Assembly: GCA_022564195.1 (NCBI GenBank)
Contig: JADFLW010000001.1
Coordinates: forward strand, 64,711-98,434
DNA length: 33,724 nt
Origin: Patescibacteria group bacterium
GTDB lineage: Bacteria; Patescibacteriota; Microgenomatia; UBA1400; Chisholmbacteraceae
Direction: 5' to 3'
The position numbers were made by a program, and so were the translations under genes. The notes under the pieces were generated by a model. The model did not search any database. It had not been told where the DNA came from and saw only the letters and a list, made by a program, of their open reading frames with translations. This document shows, one piece after another, positions 22,244-29,921 of the stretch. Numbering within the stretch: position 1 is the stretch's first letter; the number at the start of each line of letters is the position of its first letter.

Positions 22244-22801
22244 ATGAAGGTTTTTTTTTCCTGTTCTCCCAGAAGCAATTTGAGTCATTCCAGAGCTATT
22301 TACCAAGCAGTTGGAAACCTGGGCCATAAGCACGTTACCAATTTCGTTGCTACAGTGGATCCAGAAACTTTCTACAACGTTGATGAAGGTATATGGGAGG
22401 AGAGGTACACGCAATGGCTTAAGGATATCGCTGCTTCCGAGGTTTGTCTATTTGAGGTTTCGATTCATAGCTTGGCTATAGGACAACTTTTGCAGGAGGC
22501 GATCAGTCGCGAGAAGCCGATGATTGCCTTGTATTATCAAGGCCAGAGGCCGTATTTTTTGCGAGGAACCGAAGGGAGTAAATCCAGAGTTCAATTGGTG
22601 GAATACACGCTTGAGAATGTAAAGGATGTGCTTTCTGATGCATTTGAGCTTGCCACTGAGTTGTTGACCACGCGTTTCACGATGCTCATGCCTTCCGAGA
22701 TGACGCGATTTTTAGACAAGATCAATGAGGAGGAGGGAAGGTCCAGATCTGAGTTCATTCGAGATCTTATTGCTCAAGAGATGGAGAAGAGGAAGAAATG
22801 A
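22244..22801 (+). CDS. nucleoside-deoxyribosyltransferase-like/RHH paralogue (copy C), presumed inactive
   Basis: 185 residues. The start MKVFFSCSPR matches the paralogues, although it lies 3 bases after a terminator T-run. The domain order is as in A and B: SEVCLFEVSIHSLAIGQLL, REKPMIALYY, then an RHH-like tail (about 143-181: TRFTMLMPSEMTRFLD, RSRSEFIRDLIAQEM). At the position of the presumed catalytic Glu (GHE in A, GQE in B) copy C has GQL, so glycosidase/transferase activity is probably lost. It is more diverged than A and B. Its stop overlaps the start of the mini-RHH gene (ATGA). Expression requires read-through or a promoter overlapping the terminator; I see no clear one. Confidence 0.68.
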   Translation: MKVFFSCSPRSNLSHSRAIYQAVGNLGHKHVTNFVATVDPETFYNVDEGIWEERYTQWLKDIAASEVCLFEVSIHSLAIGQLLQEAISREKPMIALYYQGQRPYFLRGTEGSKSRVQLVEYTLENVKDVLSDAFELATELLTTRFTMLMPSEMTRFLDKINEEEGRSRSEFIRDLIAQEMEKRKK

Positions 22802-22908
22802 ACGTCTACTTTACGAAATCTCTTGAGGAGTTTTCAGGGAAAAAAGGTGCTTCTCGGTCCGAGTATATTCGTGGATTTATCGAGCAGGAAATGAAGAAGA
22901 GCGGTTAA
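22798..22908 (+). CDS. 36-residue stand-alone RHH-like miniprotein
   Basis: ATG 22798 overlaps the copy C stop by ATGA, so translation is probably coupled. The peptide starts MNVYFTKSLEEF, like a ribbon strand and first helix, and ends RSEYIRGFIEQEMKK, closely matching the second RHH helix of copy C (RSEFIRDLIAQEM). It is therefore an RHH tail without the enzyme domain, with a shortened first helix. It may be a regulator that dimerises with the tails of A-C, or the relic of a deleted fourth copy. Confidence 0.55.
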   Translation: MNVYFTKSLEEFSGKKGASRSEYIRGFIEQEMKKSG

Positions 22909-23013
22909 AGCTTCTTACTTTTCTTTTCACTTGTTTTCCTCTTTGAGTGTCTTTTGCGGATTCATATCGGATATGAATTGAGGAATTGGGGAAGTGGTGG
23001 TATAGAAGGGGTG

Positions 23014-23232
23014 ATGGAAGATGTGTTTTTGAAGCTCTATACCACACGGGATTTAAAACGGTTGTTTCGGCGAGAGACAGATACACTTATTGACGAAGAC
23101 GGTATTCGTCGGTTTCGGGAGTGGTTGGCGAACAACAAGTTTTCAAACACTCGTAAGATCAGGTTGTCGTATGACTTTCACATCTGGCTTCTGTGCCAAG
23201 TCCACCAGTTTTCCCGACTGAATTTCTCCTGA
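23014..23232 (+). CDS. small basic hypothetical protein
   Basis: 72 residues from ATG 23014, 8 bases after an extended -10 box (TGGTATAGA, ending 23006), so it is likely leaderless; a longer TTG-started reading from 22954 is possible. Basic and helical, with a segment resembling a helix-turn-helix start (YTTRDLKRLFRRE ... GIRRFREWL). The family is not recognised and the aromatic C-terminus (HIWLLCQVHQFSRL) is odd, so a frameshift near the end cannot be excluded. Confidence 0.4.
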   Translation: MEDVFLKLYTTRDLKRLFRRETDTLIDEDGIRRFREWLANNKFSNTRKIRLSYDFHIWLLCQVHQFSRLNFS

Positions 23233-23270
23233 GCTCAATTGCTCTCAACATCTCATTGATTTTCTTCTGG

Positions 23271-23276
23271 TATACT
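23271..23276 (+). promoter_or_regulatory. extended -10 box of the 23285 gene
   Basis: TATACT preceded by TGG, ending 9 bases before ATG 23285; predicted leader 0-2 bases. Confidence 0.5.
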
Positions 23277-23284
23277 AACTCCAT

Positions 23285-23797
23285 ATGGTGAAGCGGATTC
23301 CAGGCGAGATTGCTGAGAAGCTTTGGGAGCAGGCGAAGCATACCGGAAAGGCGGCGAAGCAGGCGCCGCAGACGGTGTTTCAGCGGATGGTTGGCGAGAA
23401 GACCGATGAGGAGAAGAAGCGAGACAGAGACAGAGACAGAGATAAAGAGGACACTGGCGTTGAGGATGTCGCCAGTGCTGGAGGCAGTCAGCAAGCTCAG
23501 CAGCCTTTGAGCCGGACGGGCCTTCGACGCCGGGAGATAGAGGTAGAGAAGAAGGCAAAACGCAAAAAAATGCAGAAAATTTTGCACAAGCGGCTGTTTG
23601 CTGAAGCAGAGAAGGTGCGCAGGCGGAAGGAAGAGGAGGAGCGGTTAGGACAGATGCAGGAGGAGGAAGAAAAGCAGAAGAAGAAAAGAGTGCAGATTCA
23701 GCAGCTTGAGCAGAAGGAGAAAGAGGAAGTGTTGACGGTCAAAGTTGCAAAACGGGCTAAAGGTGCGGGGGAGTTTGGGCCGAAGAAACCGAAATAA
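23285..23797 (+). CDS. highly charged coiled-coil protein
   Basis: 170 residues, ATG 23285. The N-terminal 40 residues (IPGEIAEKLWEQAKHTGKAAKQ) are followed by a (RD)4 run encoded by a gacaga repeat (about 23422-23445). A long Lys/Glu/Arg/Gln-rich coiled coil (about 80-150) comes next, with a basic tail. There are no cysteines or membrane segments. Proteins of this type are common in Microgenomates; no function is known to me. Low complexity makes homology-based naming unsafe. Confidence 0.6.
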   Translation: MVKRIPGEIAEKLWEQAKHTGKAAKQAPQTVFQRMVGEKTDEEKKRDRDRDRDKEDTGVEDVASAGGSQQAQQPLSRTGLRRREIEVEKKAKRKKMQKILHKRLFAEAEKVRRRKEEEERLGQMQEEEEKQKKKRVQIQQLEQKEKEEVLTVKVAKRAKGAGEFGPKKPK

Positions 23798-23833
23798 GTT
23801 AAGAGTAGATTAATTGTTCTTTAGTTAGAAATT

Positions 23834-24553
23834 ATGGCTATGCAGAAGTTAGATGTATCTGGCATTAAATCGAAGAAAATCCTTGCGATCGGAGCGCATC
23901 CCGATGACTTGGAATTCGCCGTCGGGGGGACGCTTCTTGGGTTGGGGGAGAAGAACACCATCATTGTCGTTTGTGTAACAAGCGGGCAGATGGGAAGTCA
24001 TGATGAGGATGAGTATAAGCAAGATTTACTTTCCACTCGCGAAAAGGAGCAGCGGGAGGCGAGCGCTGAATACCATGCTTCTCGAATCCTGTTTTTTCAG
24101 TTTCCGGATATGTTCGTTACGGAGCAATTCAAGCGATTGAGGAAACGGCTGATCAAGCTTTTTGTCAAGACTCGCCCGGATATCGTTATCACCCATGACC
24201 CTTGGACAGAGTACTTTCCCTACCATCCAGATCATCGGGCGATCGGGTTTGCCGTCTTTGATGCGGTGATCGCTTCCACTCTGCCGCGCTACCTTAAGAA
24301 GCGAAGTGTTGCTGGAAAGCCTTTGGATCCCAAGCCGCAGCTCTGGTTGATGCATCCCCATGAAGCTTCGCACGCTGTAGATATCAGCTCGGTGTACAAA
24401 AAGAAGCTTGCACTTATCAAGACACACAAGAGCCAGTTTGATGGGGGAATGGTGTGGAAGGACGTGAAGACGTTTCTTGATGAGCATTTCCGAAGGATCG
24501 GAAAAGAAATTGGCGCCGAATACGCAGAGGGGCTGCACATCATTGAGAGATGA
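23834..24553 (+). CDS. LmbE/PIG-L family deacetylase
   Basis: 239 residues. Zn-dependent N-acetylglucosamine-type deacetylase fold: ILAIGAHPDDLEFAVGGTLL carries the AHPDD metal motif (21-25). VTSGQMGS, TREKEQREASA, DIVITHDPWTEYFPYHPDH (the HxxH motif with the metal-binding HPDH) and HKSQF complete the family pattern. Substrates include GlcNAc-PI, GlcNAc-inositol in mycothiol synthesis, and chitobiose; none can be chosen here. It lies 3 bases before cysS. In actinobacteria LmbE relatives and CysS relatives cooperate in mycothiol synthesis, but this CysS looks like a normal synthetase, so the link may be chance. Confidence 0.9.
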   Translation: MAMQKLDVSGIKSKKILAIGAHPDDLEFAVGGTLLGLGEKNTIIVVCVTSGQMGSHDEDEYKQDLLSTREKEQREASAEYHASRILFFQFPDMFVTEQFKRLRKRLIKLFVKTRPDIVITHDPWTEYFPYHPDHRAIGFAVFDAVIASTLPRYLKKRSVAGKPLDPKPQLWLMHPHEASHAVDISSVYKKKLALIKTHKSQFDGGMVWKDVKTFLDEHFRRIGKEIGAEYAEGLHIIER

Positions 24554-24556
24554 GCG

Positions 24557-25993
24557 ATGAATCTTTTTAGCTCCCTCACCCGAAAGGTTGAGGAATTCAA
24601 GCCCATTGACCCGTCCACCGTTCGGATGTATACCTGCGGGCCGACGGTGTATGACTTTGTTTCCATAGGAAACTGGCGCACCAACATGCTCGGGGATCTC
24701 TTGGTACGTACGCTGACGTACTCGGGATTTGACGTGACTTACATCATGAACATCACTGACGTGGGGCATTTGACCGGAGACAACATCGGTGATGCGGATA
24801 CCGGTGAAGACCGGATCGAAAAGGCAGCACGGCGGGAACGGAAGACGGCGTGGGAGGTGGCCGATTTCTACACCAAAGACTTCCTAGAGGGTTTTGAGAA
24901 ACTGAATTTAGTTAAGCCTGCCAAATTCAGCAAAGCCACCGATCATATCAAGGAGCAAATCGCTTTGGTTCAATCAATTGAAAAAGGGGGATTTGCCTAC
25001 CGGATCTCTGATGGGATCTACTTTGATACGCAAAATTACGAGGCGGCTGGAGGGAAGTACGGTGAACTCTCCACGCTGGATAGGATCAAGGAAGGGGCGC
25101 GGGTGCAGCCAAATCCTCAGAAGAGAGATCCGCGCGATTTTGCCCTATGGAAGTTCTCACCGAAGAACAAAAAGCGTGACATGGAGTGGGATTCGCCTTG
25201 GGGGAAAGGCTTTCCGGGATGGCACGTGGAGTGCTCGGCGATGAGCATGAAATATTTGGGAGAGCAATTTGACATTCATGTGGGGGGAGAGGATTTGCGG
25301 AGCACGCATCATCCGAATGAGATCGCGCAGAGCGAGGCAGCGACAGGGAAGAAACCGTTTGTGAGGTACTGGGTGCATGGGGCGTTTTTGCTCGTTAATG
25401 GAGGGCGGATGGGCAAGAGCGAGGGGAATGCCTATACCCTCCACGATGTTGAGAAAAAGGGCTTCGACCCGATGGCCCTGCGCTACTTCTATCTGAACGG
25501 CCATTATCGGAAGCCACTGAATTTTACTTGGAAAGCACTGGAGTCTGCGGCTAACGCATTGAACAGGCTCCGCGAGGCGGTTGCGACTTTTCGAGGGTCG
25601 CGTGAACGGACCGTGCTTTCGGAAGATACACTCAAGAAGGTCGATGCGTATCGCAATAGGTTCAGATCAGCGATTGAGGATGACCTTGGCATTCCCGGAG
25701 CGCTGGGTGTGGTTTGGGAGGTTGTCAAGTCCAATATTCCCGGGTACGATAAATTTGATTTACTGATGAACTTTGATCAGGTGCTGGGACTGGATTTAGC
25801 GTCTGCTGTTGGTCGCCTAGCGCCGAGTGACATCCCTGCGGAGGTGCAGGAGTTGATTGACAAGAGAGAGGCATTGAGGAAGGAGAAAGACTTTCGAGAA
25901 GCGGATCGATTGCGAGCGGAAATTGAGAAACGCGGATTTGCGATTGAGGATAGCTCGGAGGGGTCGATGGTGAAACGGAGGAAGGATGGGTGA
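24557..25993 (+). CDS. cysS: cysteinyl-tRNA synthetase with degenerate signature motifs
   Basis: 478 residues, the normal CysRS length. YTCGPTVYD gives the first zinc Cys (C27), [26 protein letters not shown] the second, and [12 protein letters not shown] the His and Glu ligands. MNITDVGH and a C-terminal helical anticodon domain ([22 protein letters not shown]) are typical. The class I signatures deviate: HIGH reads S36-IGN, losing the first His, and KMSKS reads RMGKS. The zinc site and overall fold are intact, so it is probably active. The end overlaps the start of the FHA gene by 8 bases. Confidence 0.95.
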   Translation: MNLFSSLTRKVEEFKPIDPSTVRMYTCGPTVYDFVSIGNWRTNMLGDLLVRTLTYSGFDVTYIMNITDVGHLTGDNIGDADTGEDRIEKAARRERKTAWEVADFYTKDFLEGFEKLNLVKPAKFSKATDHIKEQIALVQSIEKGGFAYRISDGIYFDTQNYEAAGGKYGELSTLDRIKEGARVQPNPQKRDPRDFALWKFSPKNKKRDMEWDSPWGKGFPGWHVECSAMSMKYLGEQFDIHVGGEDLRSTHHPNEIAQSEAATGKKPFVRYWVHGAFLLVNGGRMGKSEGNAYTLHDVEKKGFDPMALRYFYLNGHYRKPLNFTWKALESAANALNRLREAVATFRGSRERTVLSEDTLKKVDAYRNRFRSAIEDDLGIPGALGVVWEVVKSNIPGYDKFDLLMNFDQVLGLDLASAVGRLAPSDIPAEVQELIDKREALRKEKDFREADRLRAEIEKRGFAIEDSSEGSMVKRRKDG

Positions 25994-26681
25994 GGAGAGA
26001 GAGGAGGGTCGTGGCATCGGGGAGCGGCTTCACAACGAAGAGCGCGAATACGATCGACCGATCCTGATGCGTGTGGGTCAAACGGAGTTCATGGTCGTCC
26101 CGAAAAAGGGGATGAATATTCTGGAGAAGGGGAGAGTGTATCTGTATGAAGCTGGGGAGCTTCGCCACAAGGCGACGATCATGGAACGGGCGACAATCGG
26201 CAGAGCAGGAGGCAGTGATATCCGGGTGTACCATGAGGAAGTATCTCGGCAGCATGGGTTCATTGAGGTTCGTAAGGGAGGGCGGTTTCTCCTTGGGGAT
26301 CACTCGAGGAACGGCACGGATGTTGATCCCATCAAGGAGATGAGAAAGGGAAGGTACCCTCTCAAACCGGGAGAGCGGCAGGGCCCATACCTTCTTGGGC
26401 AGGAGCCGGTGAACATCATCCTGGGAGGAAGGGTGAAATTGATCCTGGGAAAGGACGAGAAGGGGGCTTTCCTTCAGGACGCTATTACCGGAGAACGGAG
26501 GCAGCTTGGAAGCGAACGGGAAGAGGAGTCGGTGGTCAGGATCGGCAGAGGTCCGGAGAACGATTTCACGAGTGCGGCAAAGCCGGTTTCGCGAAGACAT
26601 GCGGAGCTCACCTATTTGCATGGGGTGTATTATGTGAGGGATTTGGGATCCAGCAAGGGAACGGAGCTTTGGAAGCCGTGA
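25986..26681 (+). CDS. tandem FHA-domain protein
   Basis: 231 residues, overlapping the cysS end. Two phosphothreonine-binding FHA domains: the first (about 65-115) has TIGRAGGSD, VSRQH and SRNGT, and the second (about 183-228) has RIGRGPEND, VSRRH and SSKGTEL. The Arg, Ser and Asn/Lys phosphopeptide-contacting positions are present in both, though the second has SSKGT instead of SxNGT. A glycine-rich linker region lies between. There is no membrane segment, and no Ser/Thr kinase is encoded in the window, so the partner is unknown. The upstream 60 residues are charged and unassigned. Confidence 0.85.
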   Translation: MGEEREEGRGIGERLHNEEREYDRPILMRVGQTEFMVVPKKGMNILEKGRVYLYEAGELRHKATIMERATIGRAGGSDIRVYHEEVSRQHGFIEVRKGGRFLLGDHSRNGTDVDPIKEMRKGRYPLKPGERQGPYLLGQEPVNIILGGRVKLILGKDEKGAFLQDAITGERRQLGSEREEESVVRIGRGPENDFTSAAKPVSRRHAELTYLHGVYYVRDLGSSKGTELWKP

Positions 26682-26720
26682 CAGGGATGGACCCCGCCAA
26701 GTGGGTGGGCAGGCCTGTCA
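26679..26720. repeat. inverted repeat after the FHA gene
   Basis: TGACAGG (26679-26685) and CCTGTCA (26714-26720) pair perfectly around a CCCC...GGGTGGG inner stem, starting at the FHA stop codon. No T-run follows; it may be a terminator-like or repeat-derived palindrome. Confidence 0.5.
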
Positions 26721-26730
26721 GTCCTATAGT

Positions 26731-27405
26731 ATGGAACAATCTGGTCGCGATTGGTTCAAAACCATCACACTGCTTTTCCTGGTGATTACGTTTACCAACG
26801 TCTTGGTTTTAGACTGGGTGGTTGGAAGCAGCAGAGGTGCGGTTGAAGTGCAGCAGCGACTAGACGCAGTCGAAGAGCGGGTGAGACGGCTTTCGCGGGA
26901 GCTGGCGCTTTTTTCTTCCGAAGAAGCGACCGTGAGCGTTGAGCCGTCTTCAGTTGCTCCGACTCCAGGTGTTCCTACCCCGCCACCAATTGTCGAAAAG
27001 GAGATTGTCGTGGAGAAAGTGGTTCCGCAAGCTCCTCTTCCTCAAGTAAAGGAGTTTTACATCCCACTGGGGAGCACCTCCTTGAGCACTGAGAAATATT
27101 CCTGGAAAGACACAGGGCTCGAGGCGATTCTTGATCTCTCAAATTACCCGAGAGTTTCCAAAGTGACGTTTGAGGCCACGCTTGCAGTTCCGGAAGGTCA
27201 GGTGGAAGCGCGTCTGTACAACGTGAGTGACAGCTATGCGCTTTTTGGTAGCACCTTGATGGGGGAGGGGCTACAGCCGAAGCTTCATCGTTCCGGCAAC
27301 GTGGCTCTGCCTTCGGGAAACAAGACATACCGGGTGCAGATGCGCACCTCGTTGAATGTTACGGCGAACATGGATAACGCTCGGATTCGGATTTTGCTGG
27401 AGTAA
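26731..27405 (+). CDS. type II membrane protein with beta-sandwich-like ectodomain
   Basis: 224 residues from ATG 26731; an in-frame GTG at 26701 lies in the inverted repeat. One membrane helix near 11-29 (ITLLFLVITFTNVLVLDWVVG), a short coiled coil (AVEVQQRLDAVEERVRRLSREL), a Pro/Val-rich stalk (about 68-100) and a C-terminal beta-rich domain of about 115 residues (KEFYIPLGSTSLST...VTFEATLAVPEG...RIRILLE). It is likely displayed outside the membrane. Family and function are not recognised. It is followed by another single-span envelope protein. Confidence 0.7.
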   Translation: MEQSGRDWFKTITLLFLVITFTNVLVLDWVVGSSRGAVEVQQRLDAVEERVRRLSRELALFSSEEATVSVEPSSVAPTPGVPTPPPIVEKEIVVEKVVPQAPLPQVKEFYIPLGSTSLSTEKYSWKDTGLEAILDLSNYPRVSKVTFEATLAVPEGQVEARLYNVSDSYALFGSTLMGEGLQPKLHRSGNVALPSGNKTYRVQMRTSLNVTANMDNARIRILLE

Positions 27406-27450
27406 GCCTGCACTGTATTTGACAACGGTTGCTTGCATCTTGCACAATAG

Positions 27451-27456
27451 TATAGA
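27451..27456 (+). promoter_or_regulatory. -10 box of the LytR_C gene
   Basis: TATAGA with TTGCTT 16 bases upstream (27429-27434), ending 11 bases before ATG 27467. A perfect TTGACA at 27419-27424 offers an alternative pairing with CACAAT (27443-27448). Confidence 0.45.
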
Positions 27457-27466
27457 GAACGGAATT

Positions 27467-28237
27467 ATGGCGAGGACTTCAAAGAAGGCTCTAAAGATAA
27501 GCGCGAAGGAAGAAGAGGCGGTTGAAGCCGAGGCTCAGTCTTCTGCTGAGCCAGAAGCTGAGCAAGAGTCCCCATCTGGTGTGCAGCCTGAGGCTTCCTC
27601 CGAAGCACCTTCCGATAGGGAGACCCCGGTGGAGAACGCAGAGCCCGGGAAGACGCAGGAAACTGTCGAGGCTCCAGTGCGGGAGAAGGTTGGTTCACAG
27701 AAGCCTACTGTGTGGGCGAGTGAACCTCCACGCCGATCTGGCAAGAAATTACTCGTTTTGGTTGGTATCTTTTTAGTTCTCGGCGGGCTGGTTGTCGGTG
27801 GAGTTTTCTCTTTGCGCTCCAGAGGCGAAAAGGAAGTGGAGTCCCTGCCCGTTGTGGAAGTGACGCCTTCTCCTGCGGAGGAGGGTCCGGGTGATATTTC
27901 CCAAGTAACGCCGACTGCCACTCCTGCTGCTGAGGTCGTTGAGATTGATCTTCAAGATTATTCAGTCCAGGTTCTCAATGGCTCTGGTGTTCCAGGTGAA
28001 GCAGGCAGGGCGGAGGATCTCTTATTGGCTGGAGGATTTGAGGCGATTGACGTTGGCAATGCAGATTCCTATGACTACACTGATACAGAAGTCAGTCTGC
28101 GTGAAGGAACGCCCAAGGCAGTGTTCGACTCAATTGAGGAGGTACTGGGTGAAAGCTATAGCGTAGTGAAAGGCGATGCGTTAGCTCGTGATGCTGACTA
28201 CGACGTTGTGGTTGTTGTCGGCGTCCAGAAAGAATAA
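27467..28237 (+). CDS. single-span envelope protein with LytR_C domain
   Basis: 256 residues from ATG 27467. A Glu/Ala/Pro-rich cytoplasmic tail (1-92), a membrane helix (about 94-115: LLVLVGIFLVLGGLVVGGVF), a Pro/Thr stalk and a C-terminal LytR_C domain (about 165-256: YSVQVLNGSGVPGEAGRAEDLL ... DYDVVVVVG). LytR_C domains accompany LytR-CpsA-Psr glycopolymer transferases or occur alone; no LCP catalytic domain is present here. A cell-envelope or wall-binding role is inferred. The next gene is 173 bases away. Confidence 0.82.
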   Translation: MARTSKKALKISAKEEEAVEAEAQSSAEPEAEQESPSGVQPEASSEAPSDRETPVENAEPGKTQETVEAPVREKVGSQKPTVWASEPPRRSGKKLLVLVGIFLVLGGLVVGGVFSLRSRGEKEVESLPVVEVTPSPAEEGPGDISQVTPTATPAAEVVEIDLQDYSVQVLNGSGVPGEAGRAEDLLLAGGFEAIDVGNADSYDYTDTEVSLREGTPKAVFDSIEEVLGESYSVVKGDALARDADYDVVVVVGVQKE

Positions 28238-28385
28238 TTTTCTTTTGTTGTAGGCTTCTCTTGTTTGCTACTTTTCTTTGAGTGCGACAATTCTTATCGA
28301 GTGGTTCCAAGCTGCCCCTTGTAGTACAATATTCCCTGTGCAAGATTCGTGATCCGCGTCACTTCAAATCGGGCAGGATTGGGCA

Positions 28386-28391
28386 TACAAT
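28386..28391 (+). promoter_or_regulatory. -10 box of the Cys-rich miniprotein gene
   Basis: TACAAT with TTCAAA 17 bases upstream (28363-28368), 20 bases before ATG 28411. Confidence 0.45.
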
Positions 28392-28410
28392 ACACAAAGG
28401 AGGGAGGTGG

Positions 28411-28554
28411 ATGCATATGGCAGAACATGGAAGGCACTGTAATTGCATGATGTGTTCGACAGGAAAATCTATCGGGCTGATAAAAAAATGCGAAGATGCT
28501 TCCTGTGATCACCCGAGTCATAAGAAAGAACAGCAAGGCACGGAACAGAGTTAA
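28411..28554 (+). CDS. 47-residue Cys/His-rich miniprotein
   Basis: Starts at ATG 28411 (ATG 28417 also possible) behind a very strong AAAGGAGGGAGG ribosome site and a promoter. The peptide MHMAEHGRHCNCMMCSTGKS continues with IGLIKKCEDASCDHPSHKK. Cys at 10, 12, 15, 27 and 32 and several His suggest a small metal-binding (zinc or copper) protein. The next gene encodes a cupredoxin-like lipoprotein, which makes copper handling worth considering. The family is not recognised. Confidence 0.6.
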   Translation: MHMAEHGRHCNCMMCSTGKSIGLIKKCEDASCDHPSHKKEQQGTEQS

Positions 28555-28707
28555 TAATTTCTCCTCCAGGTACCCTGCGACGATAGAGCTTCTGTTGGAT
28601 TCGAGGTGTAGTAGGCTTTATCACATTTGCAGAAGTGCTGGAGCTTTAGACTGCGTTTGCTATAGTGATAGCATTCAATATTGCAATGGGGAGGGGGGTG
28701 AGAGAAT

Positions 28708-29118
28708 GTGAGCAAGCGTCATCTTCTTGGTTTTGTCGCTTTTAGCCTGCTTCTGGCTGGGTGTTACCACGCGGGAGGAGGTCTAGCGCCAGCAACCACT
28801 ACTTCAGAGGGAGAGACACACATGCATTTCGATGAAGAAAACGGAAAGGAAAACACAGTCGTGTATACCGATGCCGGATTCTCTCCGAGTGCGATTACCG
28901 TTCAGGCGGGGACCGCCGTTACCTTTGTCAATGAGAGTTCAGGAGTGATGTGGGTCGCCTCTGCGGTTCATCCCACGCACCAAAATCTGCGAGGCTTTGA
29001 TCAACTTAAATCCACGGGGCATGGAACCTCGTACAGCTACACTTTTACGCAAGCGGGTGAGTGGAAGTACCATGATCATCGGTCTCCAGGAGAAACCGGT
29101 ACGGTAGTGGTTCAGTAA
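28708..29118 (+). CDS. cupredoxin-like lipoprotein without the type 1 copper cysteine
   Basis: 136 residues, GTG 28708 behind GGGGAGGGGG. Signal peptide with lipobox LLLAGC (C19), then a plastocyanin-like domain (about 50-136): VVYTDAGFSPSAITVQAGTAVTFVNES, a His near 88-91 (AVHPTH), and YTFTQAGEWKYHDHRSPGETGTVVV. In copper proteins of this type the last segment reads YHCxxHPGMxG. Here the Cys is Asp123 and the Met is Glu129, with H122 and H124 kept. A blue copper site is therefore unlikely; a His-based copper or other metal site is possible. Its stop overlaps the start of the membrane protein (TAATG). Confidence 0.85.
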   Translation: MSKRHLLGFVAFSLLLAGCYHAGGGLAPATTTSEGETHMHFDEENGKENTVVYTDAGFSPSAITVQAGTAVTFVNESSGVMWVASAVHPTHQNLRGFDQLKSTGHGTSYSYTFTQAGEWKYHDHRSPGETGTVVVQ

Positions 29119-29903
29119 TGCGGAAGTTCTTCGCTGTTTTCACTCAAAGGGATCCGCGAGAGCAGGTTGCTCTCGTGCTTGGGGCGCTGGCTTTAGTTTC
29201 CCTTATCCCTTTTCCTAAGATTTGGTTTGGGAGTCTGATTCATCTTCTTGGCTCTCTCGTCTTTGCCCTTGTTGTTGACTTCCTGCTCACCGGTCTCAGG
29301 CAGAAGAAGTGGATATTCCCGCGGTCTGCTTTAGTTACCGGGTTTCTCATTGGTCTCATCCTTGATCCAAGTACGCCACTTTGGATGACGTTTCTTACCG
29401 CGGTTTTTGCCATCTCTTCCAAGCGGTTGATAAGGCTCGGGCAGCACCACATCTTCAATCCCGCCGCGTTCGGCTTGGTGATTTCCTCTTTCCTTTTTCA
29501 GTCATCGATTTCCTGGTGGGCTGTTTCTGCGACGCCTGTCTGGTCAATTGCGGTCTTGGTGATTGGAATGAGTGTTGTTTTGCAACGGCTCAGACTTTTG
29601 TGGATGCCGGTTGGATTTTTGGGTATCTATATGGCTTATTTGCTTCTTTGGTCACCGAGCGTTTTGCCAATTCGGCTCTTGGATTCATCGCTTTTCTTGT
29701 TTGTATTCGTGATGCTGCCTGAGTACAGAACCTCGCCGGTGATTGATCACTGGCGGTATAGTTTCGGATTCTTTGTTGGAGCCATTTTTATGGTACTTTT
29801 TCAGCTTTTCCATCTGAACTCACCAGATCCTTTGTTGGTGTCGCTGCTTCTTGCCGACCTGCTGAGCTTCCTGGTCATCAAATCCCAAAAGTCTTCGCCG
29901 TGA
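29118..29903 (+). CDS. NqrB/RnfD-family-like membrane protein
   Basis: 261 residues with about 8-9 membrane helices. The segment ALVTGFLIGLILDPSTPLWM followed by ISSKRLIRLGQHHIFNPAAFGLVIS matches the core of the NQR2/RnfD/RnfE family (TGLLLALxLP..P, K..FGG.G.NIFNPA), the flavin-carrying membrane subunits of redox-driven sodium pumps. It is shorter than NqrB or RnfD (320-410) and I do not see the S(T)GAT flavin-attachment threonine motif, so it is a reduced relative. It is co-transcribed and translationally coupled with the cupredoxin-like lipoprotein, suggesting a joint envelope redox function. No other Nqr/Rnf subunit is in the window. Confidence 0.72.
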   Translation: MRKFFAVFTQRDPREQVALVLGALALVSLIPFPKIWFGSLIHLLGSLVFALVVDFLLTGLRQKKWIFPRSALVTGFLIGLILDPSTPLWMTFLTAVFAISSKRLIRLGQHHIFNPAAFGLVISSFLFQSSISWWAVSATPVWSIAVLVIGMSVVLQRLRLLWMPVGFLGIYMAYLLLWSPSVLPIRLLDSSLFLFVFVMLPEYRTSPVIDHWRYSFGFFVGAIFMVLFQLFHLNSPDPLLVSLLLADLLSFLVIKSQKSSP

Positions 29904-29921
29904 TCATGTTTCGCGAGGTGG

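Noticed and set aside
23422-23445. Tandem gacaga repeat as a possible CRISPR or satellite
   Set aside because: It is a short in-frame RDRDRD run in a charged protein, without spacers.
23834-25993. lmbE-cysS pair as a mycothiol-type (MshB/MshC) pathway
   Set aside because: The CysS keeps a full-length anticodon domain typical of tRNA synthetases, and no other mycothiol genes are nearby.
24026-26621. Long minus-strand frames opposite lmbE, cysS and the FHA gene
   Set aside because: Shadows of well-supported genes with catalytic motifs.
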